In this document: positions 33,551 to 39,702 of the stretch, piece by piece
Layout of the letters: every line of letters starts with the position of its first letter
Numbering within the stretch: the stretch's first letter is position 1
Source: an uncultured Acidobacteriia bacterium
Lineage (GTDB): Bacteria; Acidobacteriota; Terriglobia; Bryobacterales; Bryobacteraceae
Direction: 5' to 3'
Assembly (NCBI GenBank): GCA_903892565.1
Contig: CAITIX010000269.1
Span: forward strand, 1 to 39,702
DNA length: 39,702 nucleotides
Position numbers and translations under genes: made by a program
Notes under the pieces: generated by a model
Database searches by the model: none
The model's input: only the letters and a program-made list of their open reading frames with translations
What the model was told of the DNA's origin: nothing

Positions 33551-34537
33551 ATGCCCAACGGCGAAGACTCGTCTACCGATCCCTCCCTTTTACCTGCCTT
33601 GGCAGGTACGGGCGGGCGTGTGCCTCCGCGCGCGGGCGACGAGGATGACGACGAAGAAGACGAAGGCATGCTGCGCATGTCGTTCCTCGATCACTTAGAG
33701 GAACTGCGGACGCGCATTATTCGGGCGCTGTACGGCTTCGGCGTCGCATTCCTGATATGCATGATTTTCTGCTATCAGCTGTGGGATTTCGTGCGCGCTC
33801 CCGCAGTGGACGCGTTGACGAAAATCGGCGTGAATCCGCCGAACCTGATTATCAACGAGCCGATGGAAGGCTTCTCGATTATCTGGGTGAAGGTGCCGCT
33901 GGTGTTTGCGATCTTCCTTGGATCGCCTTGGGTGCTGTATCAAATCTGGGCGTTCATCGCGCCCGGACTGTATCAAAAGGAAAAGCGCCTGGCGGTTCCG
34001 TTTGTGGTGAGTACGGCAGGGCTGTTTATCGTGGGCGGATTGTTCGCCTACTTTATCGCATTCCGTTACGGCTTGGCATTTCTGTTGGGGATCGGCATTT
34101 CGAATGGTGTCCAGCCGTTAGTGACGATCACGCATTATTTCGATCTTTTCGTGAACGTGATCCTGGGTGTCGCACTGGTGTTCGAGTTACCGGTCGCGAT
34201 TTTCTTTTTGACACTCCTGCATTTGGCATCGCCAAGGTTCCTGCTGGAACATTCGCGCTACGCGGTGCTCGCGATCGTCATCATCGCGGCGATTATCACG
34301 CCAACCCCGGACTTCTTCAACCTGATGCTGTTCGCGATCCCGATGTGCCTGCTGTTTTTCGTGGGCGTGTTCGCCAGCTTCCTGCTGGTATACAAGCGCG
34401 AGGGCCGCAAGTTCCCGTGGGGTATGATCCTTTCGATCACCTTTGGAGCTTTGGCAGTCATCGCTGGAGTGGGTTACTGGGCACTGCTGAAGATGGGATA
34501 TCACTTCGTGCAGCACTGGCCGCTGTTCGTGAAATAA
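33551..34537 (+). CDS. tatC: Sec-independent translocase TatC
   Basis: A 328-residue six-helix protein that recognises twin-arginine signal peptides. TatC features include the N-terminal SFLDHLEELRTRIIRALYGF, the conserved periplasmic NEPMEGFSIIWVKVPLVFA region, SPWVLYQIWAFIAPGLYQKE and the conserved ITPTPDFFNLMLFAIPMCLL near the last helices. The first 43 residues are an extra acidic, Pro/Gly-rich extension (RAGDEDDDEEDEG) not normally present in TatC; it is encoded partly by an 18-bp palindrome at 33591-33608. Tat substrates in the window may include the exported quinoprotein region, but none shows a clear RR signal. Confidence 0.95.
   Translation: MPNGEDSSTDPSLLPALAGTGGRVPPRAGDEDDDEEDEGMLRMSFLDHLEELRTRIIRALYGFGVAFLICMIFCYQLWDFVRAPAVDALTKIGVNPPNLIINEPMEGFSIIWVKVPLVFAIFLGSPWVLYQIWAFIAPGLYQKEKRLAVPFVVSTAGLFIVGGLFAYFIAFRYGLAFLLGIGISNGVQPLVTITHYFDLFVNVILGVALVFELPVAIFFLTLLHLASPRFLLEHSRYAVLAIVIIAAIITPTPDFFNLMLFAIPMCLLFFVGVFASFLLVYKREGRKFPWGMILSITFGALAVIAGVGYWALLKMGYHFVQHWPLFVK
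33591..33608. repeat. Palindrome within the tatC N-terminal extension
   Basis: TACCTGCC-TT-GGCAGGTA, a perfect 8-bp inverted repeat, followed by CGGGCGGG. It encodes LPALAGT in the nonconserved extension. The position in a dispensable part of the protein suggests a small inserted repetitive element, but only one copy is seen in this window. Confidence 0.55.
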
Positions 34538-34872
34538 CCGGCTTAGCGCGAAATCGCGCACGCTGCCGATGTATCAGAGCGTGCGCGCGCCCAATTCGCT
34601 GTCCCTGCCGAGTCTGTGGCGGAGCGAATCCCGGTCGCGACATCACGATGCTCGCGCACACGGACAATGTACCCGTCGATACCACGTCAGTGAGTATTCG
34701 AGCGAGCCTGGCCGAAAGCTTCTAAAGACAACATAAAAAGCCAGTTAGTGGTCGGCGGATGTCACTGACCGGCCCATGTACCACGCCGAAGCAGGGTAGG
34801 GTGTGTTCGGCCACCGTCGGGCGGCTCGAAGTGGTCCCTCATGTGCAACTGCTTGGGAAGGAAGGTTAGTTC
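34538..34872. other. Intergenic, no supported gene
   Basis: About 335 bases between tatC and the TonB receptor. It should contain the receptor's promoter. A short frame ending near 34725 (MLAHTDNVPVDTTS) has a faint look of a decayed gene end, but I cannot assign it. GCGCGAAATCGCGC at about 34548 is a short hairpin after tatC without a T-run. Confidence 0.45.
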
Positions 34873-37470
34873 ATGAGCCGAAAAACCCTTGGTACTCGAC
34901 AATTCGTATGTTCTTTTATTGCAGTCAGTTTCCTCGCAAGCACGTCTCTTTTCTCGCAGTCCATCAATAGCGGCACGGTGGTGGGAACGGTCCTCGATCC
35001 GCAGCAAATGATTGTGATGGACGCAACCGCTGAGTTGCGGAATCCAGTCACGGGTTACAAACAGTCGGCGACGCCGGATCCTTCAGGCGCGTTCCGCTTT
35101 ACCAATGTCCCGCCAAATATGTACGAGCTGGTACTGACCGCGCCCGGATTCGCACCCAAGACCGAACAGGTGGAAGTCCGCGGTGCGGTCCCGATCGCCA
35201 TGACGTTCACGATGGAGATGTCGGCCGTAGCAAGCAGCGTGGATGTTGTTTCCACTGCGCCATTAATCGACACCGATCCTTCGGCGCACACCGATGCAGA
35301 TTCCTCGGCGTTTATGAAGTTGCCGCGCTTCGATCCCGCCAGCGGGCTGAGTAGCATTATCAACAACAGCACGGGTGGCACCGCGTCCGACGCGAATGGC
35401 TTCTTTCATCCTTTGGGAGATCACGCGCAGGTGAGTTTCATCATCGACGGCCAACCGATCAGCGACCAGCAGAGCAAAGTCTTCTCGACGCAGATACCAG
35501 CGAACGCGATTCAAAGCATGGCGCTGATCACTGGCGCGCCGGATGCGCAGTATGGCGATAAATCCAGCCTGATCGTGAACGCCGTGACGCGTTCGGGCCT
35601 GGGGCAGAAACCGTTTGGGAGTTTTGAGGCCTACATGGGCTCGTTCGGCACGTATGGCGAGAACACGACATTTGGCTGGGGCGGCCCCAAGTTCGGGAAT
35701 TTCATCGCCCTAAATGCCTTGCGGACGGGGCATTTTCTGGACACGCCGGAATTCACGCCGATCCACGACATCGGCAACAACGAAACGATTTTTGATCGCG
35801 GGGATTGGCTCGCGAGCGCGCGGGACTCTCTGCACATGAATCTATTCCTGGCCCGCAATTGGTTCCAAGTGCCCAACTCCTACGATCAACTTTCGCAGGA
35901 TCAGAAACAGCGCGTCCTGACCTGGAGCATCGCGCCGGGCTATCAGCACACGCTGGGATCGGCAACGCTGATCACGGTGAATCCCTTTGTGCGGCGCGAT
36001 CAGGTGGATTACTACGCGAGCCGCAATCCGCTGGCCGACACGCCTGCAACCATTTCCCAGCAGCGCTTCCTGACAAATTTTGGAGGCAAGGCGGATATCG
36101 CCACGGCTCACAAGAACCACAACATCCGCGTTGGCACGCAGATCATGAGCACAAACTTGTCGGAGCGGTTCTTCCTGGGGATTACGAGCCCTTCGTTCAA
36201 TCCGATTTGTCTCGATGCCGGCGGCAATGCGCTCGCGTTGCCCGGCACCACGAACCCCAGCCAATGTAAGACGATCAATCCTACGTACGTCGGAAATCCG
36301 GAGCTATTACCTGGTTTGGTGCCCTTCGACCTGACGCGCGGTGGCAGCTACTTCAACTTTTACGGCCAGAGCAACATCGTGGAATTGTCGTTCTATGCGA
36401 CCGATACCATTAAGATCCACGAATTGTCGATCGATGTCGGCTTACGTGAAGATATGTATCGGGGGCTGGTGACGACCAGCGACCTGCAGCCGCGCCTAGG
36501 CCTTTCCTATCACTTCCCGAAGTTCGATACCGTGCTGCGCGCGGCTTATTCCAGGACCGATGAAACACCGTTCAATGAGAACTTGTTGTTATCGAGTTCG
36601 ACCGGGAGCGGCGGGTTAGCGCAGAACGTGTTTGGGGCGACGGCGAGTGTTCCACTCCAGCCGGGTGAGCGCAATCAGTTCAACGCCGGGCTGCAGCAGC
36701 GAATTGGCAAGTACTTGGTATTCGACTCGGACTTCTTCTGGAAGTACACGCATAACGGCTACGATTTTGACTTGCTGTTCAATACGCCGATTACGTTTCC
36801 GATCTCCTGGCACAACTCAAAGATCAACGGCGTCACCGGTCGCTTGAGCACGACGAATATCAAAGGGTTTCAGGCGAGTATGACCTTCGGGCATGACCTT
36901 GCGCGCTACTTTCCGCCGGAGAACGGTGGCTTGATCTTCCAAGGCACGGCCAATGTGGGCGGCGTGTTCCGCATCGATCACGACCAGGCGTATCAGCAAA
37001 CCGTGAACTTGCGGTATCAACGCGGCAAGGACGGCGTGTGGGGAACCATGATCTGGCGCTTCGACAGTGGATTGGTAGTGACGGGCGTCCCGGATGCAGT
37101 AGCTGCATATTTGCTGACTCCGTCCCAACAGGTGGACATCGGTCTGGCGTGCAACGGAGCTCCCGCGACGCTCAGTTCGCCCATTCGTAGTTGCAGCGGC
37201 GCGGCGACGTCTACGCTACTTACGTTGCCACAGGCGGGAACCGCGAATCCGGATCACAATCCTGATCGGGTGAATCCCCGGAATTTGTTCGACGTTGCGT
37301 TCGGCACGGATAATCTTGTGAAACACATGGAGCGCGGCAAAATTGCGCTGCGGTTCACCGTGACGAACATCACGAACAAAACGGCGCTCTACAACTTCCT
37401 GTCCACATTTAGCGGAACGCACTTTGTTCCTCCGCGGACGTATCAGGCGAGTCTCGCGTACACGTTCTGA
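34873..37470 (+). CDS. TonB-dependent receptor with carboxypeptidase-regulatory domain (Oar-like)
   Basis: An 865-residue outer-membrane receptor of the kind greatly expanded in acidobacteria. It has a signal peptide (FVCSFIAVSFLASTSLFSQ), a carboxypeptidase regulatory-like domain (about 33-115: GTVVGTVLDPQQMIVMDATA, GAFRFTNVPPNMYELVLTAP), a plug domain (about 130-235, with VSFIIDGQPISDQ and IQSMALITGAPDAQYGDKSS) and a 22-strand-type barrel ending in YQASLAYTF with the C-terminal Phe needed for barrel assembly. GGAAGG lies ten bases before ATG 34873. No operon partner or ligand clue; such receptors may take up carbohydrates, siderophores or peptides. Confidence 0.93.
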   Translation: MSRKTLGTRQFVCSFIAVSFLASTSLFSQSINSGTVVGTVLDPQQMIVMDATAELRNPVTGYKQSATPDPSGAFRFTNVPPNMYELVLTAPGFAPKTEQVEVRGAVPIAMTFTMEMSAVASSVDVVSTAPLIDTDPSAHTDADSSAFMKLPRFDPASGLSSIINNSTGGTASDANGFFHPLGDHAQVSFIIDGQPISDQQSKVFSTQIPANAIQSMALITGAPDAQYGDKSSLIVNAVTRSGLGQKPFGSFEAYMGSFGTYGENTTFGWGGPKFGNFIALNALRTGHFLDTPEFTPIHDIGNNETIFDRGDWLASARDSLHMNLFLARNWFQVPNSYDQLSQDQKQRVLTWSIAPGYQHTLGSATLITVNPFVRRDQVDYYASRNPLADTPATISQQRFLTNFGGKADIATAHKNHNIRVGTQIMSTNLSERFFLGITSPSFNPICLDAGGNALALPGTTNPSQCKTINPTYVGNPELLPGLVPFDLTRGGSYFNFYGQSNIVELSFYATDTIKIHELSIDVGLREDMYRGLVTTSDLQPRLGLSYHFPKFDTVLRAAYSRTDETPFNENLLLSSSTGSGGLAQNVFGATASVPLQPGERNQFNAGLQQRIGKYLVFDSDFFWKYTHNGYDFDLLFNTPITFPISWHNSKINGVTGRLSTTNIKGFQASMTFGHDLARYFPPENGGLIFQGTANVGGVFRIDHDQAYQQTVNLRYQRGKDGVWGTMIWRFDSGLVVTGVPDAVAAYLLTPSQQVDIGLACNGAPATLSSPIRSCSGAATSTLLTLPQAGTANPDHNPDRVNPRNLFDVAFGTDNLVKHMERGKIALRFTVTNITNKTALYNFLSTFSGTHFVPPRTYQASLAYTF

Positions 37471-37482
37471 TCGTATGCTGAC

Positions 37483-37526
37483 ACGGCGCGGGATCCTGCA
37501 TACTCCAGATGCAGGATCCTCGCCGT
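37483..37526. terminator. Strong hairpin after the TonB receptor
   Basis: GGATCCTGCAT-ACTCCAG-ATGCAGGATCC is a perfect 11-bp stem, flanked by ACGGC/GCCGT outer arms. It lies 13 bases after the receptor stop. On the plus strand it is followed by AAAAGG, not T, so it is more a transcript-end stabilising hairpin or factor-dependent stop than a classical terminator. Confidence 0.55.
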
Positions 37527-37567
37527 AAAAGGTTCTGAAAGTTGGAGCGCTTGTCTACGGCGCTCTT

Positions 37568-37741
37568 TTAAGCCGTGCCTTCGAGCGGAGCGCGCCAGCG
37601 GAACAAGAAGAAGTGGCGTCCACACAGAGAGCATCGATAGGGCGAGAGGAGCCAGCGCAGGGCGCGCTCCATGGCGTTGCGCATGCCGACTCCACGAAAA
37701 TCGACGGACTTGCAATGCGGGCATTGCTTGGCAAAAGCCAT
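37568..37741 (-). CDS. Small zinc-ribbon protein
   Basis: Starting at ATG 37741 the protein is 57 residues: MAFAKQCPHCKSVDFRGVGM, then ERALRWLLSPYRCSLCGRHF and FLFRWRAP. Two CxxC pairs (CPHC and CSLC) form one zinc site. The CPHC-S-DFRGVG---------LLPYRC--CGRHFFLFRW layout is one I recognise from many small acidobacterial proteins. A TTG four codons earlier is an alternative start. Function unknown; it is the last of a minus-strand run of small genes. Confidence 0.75.
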   Translation of the reverse strand: MAFAKQCPHCKSVDFRGVGMRNAMERALRWLLSPYRCSLCGRHFFLFRWRAPLEGTA

Positions 37742-37755
37742 TGCGGGCCTCAATT

Positions 37756-37983
37756 CTAAACTGCGGTCTTTGCGGCGCTGCCGGTGCCCACGGCCGCTCG
37801 GTCGCGATTCGATTGCGTGGAGTGGAGCATGGACGGCCCGTCACTGCGGCCACCGGTTGGGCGGCTTGCTTCTCGTGCGGCTTTGATCTGCTCTGGTGTT
37901 CTCAGGTCCGGTTCGGAAAGCGTAACGCGTTCGCGTGCGCGGGTAACCTGACGTTTATGCCGTTTGGCTAGTCTTTTGTCCAT
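37756..37983 (-). CDS. Small basic protein of unknown function
   Basis: Seventy-five residues: MDKRLAKRHKRQVTRARERV, LSEPDLRTPEQIKAAREASR, then a Ser/Gly/Thr-rich, disordered tail. The 'DKRLAKR-K-QV-RA---V-LSEPD-RTPE-I-AARE' core is a familiar small acidobacterial type. It ends 14 bases before the zinc-ribbon ATG on the same strand. No strong ribosome site is visible. Might bind nucleic acid through its basic N terminus (inference). Confidence 0.6.
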   Translation of the reverse strand: MDKRLAKRHKRQVTRARERVTLSEPDLRTPEQIKAAREASRPTGGRSDGPSMLHSTQSNRDRAAVGTGSAAKTAV

Positions 37984-38031
37984 AAAAATCTTTCGTCCAA
38001 AAATAGTTCCGAATCTTTTTTGTGATGATTA

Positions 38032-38370
38032 CTAACCGCGCCACGCGGATCCAGGACTTTCGCCGGTGGGCCTGCGTGGTGGCTTCCGTTTCCGAGCGGC
38101 CTCGTTCTTTGCCGTCGTACGGCTCAAGGCGCAGGCGCGCATTTCGTCTTCGTTGTAGGTCAACGCACGGGCTTCTTCCGCGCCTTTGCGGCTTTCCAAG
38201 TAGCCTCGGCACAGTAAAGGAAGTTCCTGCACGCGGATATCGTACCTGCGAATCAAGGCGAGATCCGCCTTCACCGTAAATTCGATGCGGGTGCGGTCGG
38301 CTTCTCTCCGCTCAAAAGCGAAGACTCGAAATCCAAGATCTTGTCGAAATCCAGTTAGTATAAATGGCAT
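38032..38370 (-). CDS. Small acidobacteria-type protein, MPFILTGF family
   Basis: One hundred and twelve residues from ATG 38370 (MPFILTGFRQDLGFRVFAFE). The rest is mixed strand and helix (TRIEFTVKADLALIRRYDIR, VQELPLLCRGYLESRKGAEE) with a basic C-terminal tail rich in Lys, Arg and Pro. I recall similar proteins directly downstream of GIY-YIG-type genes in other acidobacteria, which is also the arrangement here (25 bases after the GIY-YIG pseudogene). Function is unknown; the basic tail and the gene link hint at a nucleic-acid role. Confidence 0.62.
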   Translation of the reverse strand: MPFILTGFRQDLGFRVFAFERREADRTRIEFTVKADLALIRRYDIRVQELPLLCRGYLESRKGAEEARALTYNEDEMRACALSRTTAKNEAARKRKPPRRPTGESPGSAWRG

Positions 38371-38395
38371 CAGTTTACTTGGCGGCGAATCACCA

Positions 38396-38692
38396 CTATC
38401 GCGGTGACGAGCCATTACACGTCGGTCTATATTCCACGACCAAGCGATCCTGACGCGAGGATCGGGCCGAGCCGCCGCAGACTTCATAAACGAAACCTGT
38501 GGGATCGCGCCTCATCAACGGTGTTCCAGCGTCGCGCAGATGGGCCAAAAGTGCTCCCTGAATATTGTCCGTTTGGCCGATAAAAACCCACTCCCGCGAA
38601 TTCGAGATCCCATAAACGCCTTCCGTTGTGGGAGCTCACACGCGCACGGCGGTATTGGTGAACGGGCGGGGGATGAGTTGGTCAAAAGGCAT
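38396..38692 (-). pseudogene. GIY-YIG nuclease-like gene with an in-frame TGA
   Basis: Ninety-eight codons from ATG 38692: MPFDQLIPRPFTNTAVRV, then TGA at codon 19 (38638-38636), then APTTEGVYGISNSREWVFIG, QTDNIQGALLAHLRDAG and GFVYEVCGGSARSSRQDRLV to the TAG at 38398. GVY and FIG correspond to the GIY and YIG motifs; the following QTDNI...L--HL is also typical. Apart from the TGA the frame is clean over its whole length and starts 12 bases after the upstream gene's stop, so a recent nonsense mutation (or sequencing error) is the simplest reading. No in-frame start lies between the TGA and the GVY motif. Confidence 0.62.
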
Positions 38693-38704
38693 GCCGGGTC
38701 TCGA

Positions 38705-38962
38705 CTACTTCGCTACCGCTTTGTGGGCCAAAGGTGCGACCTGTGCTTCGAGCGAAGGGATGGAAAGCTGCGAAGAATTCTTCCAGCTCCGCCAAGCGAA
38801 TCCCAAACAAACGACGCTGCCGACGGCGGCCAGCGCAATGGCTATGGTGCCGAAGTTATCGAAAAACATTAAAGCGGCAGGGATGAATACTACGGCCACA
38901 ATCAGAAAGGCAACTGTTGTGGTGTATCCGGTACCGGTGGACTTCTGACTTGTATCGAACAT
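38705..38962 (-). CDS. Small two-helix membrane protein
   Basis: Eighty-five residues: a polar N terminus (MFDTSQKSTGTGY), helix 1 (VAFLIVAVVFIPAALMFF), helix 2 (TIAIALAAVGSVVCLGFAW) and a polar tail ending in AHKAVAK. AAGGAG precedes the ATG by about six bases. It heads the run of small minus-strand genes down to 37568. Function unknown. Confidence 0.7.
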   Translation of the reverse strand: MFDTSQKSTGTGYTTTVAFLIVAVVFIPAALMFFDNFGTIAIALAAVGSVVCLGFAWRSWKNSSQLSIPSLEAQVAPLAHKAVAK

Positions 38963-39182
38963 GGCAACTCCTTGGTTGTCGACATCGCGTCGTCGAGGTG
39001 CCTAAGAGGGAAGCGCGGTATCAGGTCGCCTGACTTAGCTCAGGTGATCTGCGAGTGGGCGAGAGTGCCCAGGCAACACAAGTATGGGCTGGTTGTCACG
39101 ACTTGTCAATGGAGCAAGCGCAAAAGCGCCTCTAAGTGCTACGGCCCATGAGAAAGATAGTGTAAAAATATCTGGAAATAGC

Positions 39183-39214
39183 AAAGGCCGCGCCTTGCGA
39201 CGCGACCTTTTTGT
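39183..39214 (-). terminator. Putative terminator after the RRM gene
   Basis: AAAGG-C-CGCG ... CGCG-A-CCTTTTT forms an A/T-flanked GC stem with an eight-base loop. It lies 27 bases after the RRM gene stop. The T-run is better on the plus strand than on the minus strand, so it might serve both directions. Confidence 0.5.
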
Positions 39215-39241
39215 TTAGGACTGTGACGTTCGAACGCTGGA

Positions 39242-39541
39242 CTACCAGCGGTTATTGCGCCGCGGGCCACCGCCACCGCCACCGGCTCCACGCTCGGTCT
39301 TCGGGCGTGCTTCGTTGACGTTCAAAGCGCGTCCATCGAGATCGCGGCCGTTCAATTCCGCGATCGCGCGATCCGCATCCGAGTTGGAACTCATTTCGAC
39401 GAATCCGAATCCACGCGCTTGCCCGGTGTCACGATCGGTGACGATGCTGACACGCTCGACTGCTCCGTATGCCTCAAATAGCGATCGAACTGCCGCTTCG
39501 GTCGCTCCAAAACTGAGGTTTCCTACAAAAATATTCTTCAT
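39242..39541 (-). CDS. RRM-domain RNA-binding protein
   Basis: Ninety-nine residues: a single RNA recognition motif with RNP2 IFVGNL (4-9) and RNP1 RGFGFVEM (43-50), followed by a Gly-rich tail (GAGGGGGGPRRNNRW). This is the small bacterial RRM type, similar to cyanobacterial cold-inducible Rbp proteins, found also in many soil bacteria. AGGAAG precedes the ATG by about seven bases. It probably binds mRNA under stress or cold; the 160 bases upstream to the window end may hold a regulated 5' leader but nothing specific was recognised. Confidence 0.93.
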   Translation of the reverse strand: MKNIFVGNLSFGATEAAVRSLFEAYGAVERVSIVTDRDTGQARGFGFVEMSSNSDADRAIAELNGRDLDGRALNVNEARPKTERGAGGGGGGPRRNNRW

Positions 39542-39702
39542 TTCGCGCTTCCTGATTATTTGGTTAACTTGGGTTGGTAAATCGGGGCAGGATCGGACGA
39601 GGGACGGCCTGGACCGGACTCATGTATATGATTCCCATGCGAAGATGCCAAAACTTTCAGCGGCGCAACGTTAGCATGTAAGTACAACAAGAGCAAGGGG
39701 AA

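Noticed and set aside
34561-34725. Frame ending in AHTDNVPVDTTS, possibly a decayed OmpA-like or peptidase end
   Set aside because: The match is too short and the upstream part shows no related sequence; left as intergenic.
38636-38638. TGA in the GIY-YIG-like gene as a selenocysteine codon
   Set aside because: No convincing SECIS-type hairpin was seen directly after the TGA and the family has no known selenoproteins; nonsense mutation or read error is simpler.
38540-38872. A 110-codon plus frame
   Set aside because: It is antisense to the GIY-YIG-like pseudogene and the small membrane gene, which have motifs and ribosome sites.
39000-39180. GC-rich stretch with short hairpins (GGGCGAGAGTGCCC) as a structured RNA
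   Set aside because: Only short local stems; no match to a riboswitch or small RNA that I know.
1-39702. CRISPR arrays
   Set aside because: No regularly spaced repeats with unique spacers; the phased GCGGGAA repeats are far too short and closely packed.

Overview
The window looks like a stretch of an acidobacterial chromosome, probably Solibacteres/Bryobacteraceae-like. This rests on content rather than on any marker gene: an Oar-like TonB-dependent receptor with an N-terminal carboxypeptidase-regulatory domain, a PEP-CTERM protein, many small acidobacteria-style proteins (Gly-rich DUF3309-like, zinc-ribbon, two-helix membrane proteins), a WD40/TolB-type kinase tail, and lpxB showing a Gram-negative outer membrane. 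Placement below phylum is a guess.

Layout. 1-8.6 kb: a LarA-type nickel racemase, an exported cupin, an exported M20 peptidase (minus), an exported NHL propeller tightly followed by a cytochrome c/PQQ dehydrogenase of the polyvinyl-alcohol dehydrogenase type, and an overlapping SGNH-like/MBOAT pair that looks like an O-acylation module. 8.7-12.8 kb: feoA-feoB ferrous iron uptake behind repeated GGAC-N7-GTCC dyads, a PEP-CTERM surface protein behind a long palindrome, and trxB.

12.9-25.0 kb is the most unusual part. A 51-bp piece of the tRNA-Pro(GGG) 3' half is duplicated as a direct repeat at 12896-12946 and inside the intact tRNA at 24940-25017. Just inside both ends lie GCGGGAA repeats spaced 11 bp apart, and a tyrosine integrase gene with a large internal deletion sits next to the intact tRNA. 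I read this as a decayed 12.1-kb tRNA-anchored genomic island. Its cargo is an unusual Nramp-like transporter, small envelope proteins, a PAP2 phosphatase, a zinc-dependent phospholipase C-like protein, a VTT/DedA protein, and a zinc-ribbon plus HExxH pair. It also holds fragments of an IS110 transposase, a group II intron and a kinase/propeller tail.

25.3-37.5 kb returns to core genes: tyrS, a DUF481 outer-membrane protein, a small exported protein, a Uma2 nuclease, an exported unknown, lpxB overlapped by a catalytically dead M1-aminopeptidase homologue with TPRs, tatA/B, tatC, and the TonB receptor. 37.5-39.6 kb is a minus-strand run of small genes, including a GIY-YIG-like gene interrupted by an in-frame TGA, ending with an RRM RNA-binding protein.

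No CRISPR array, rRNA or complete insertion sequence was seen. All homology statements come from recognising motifs by eye; no search was run.
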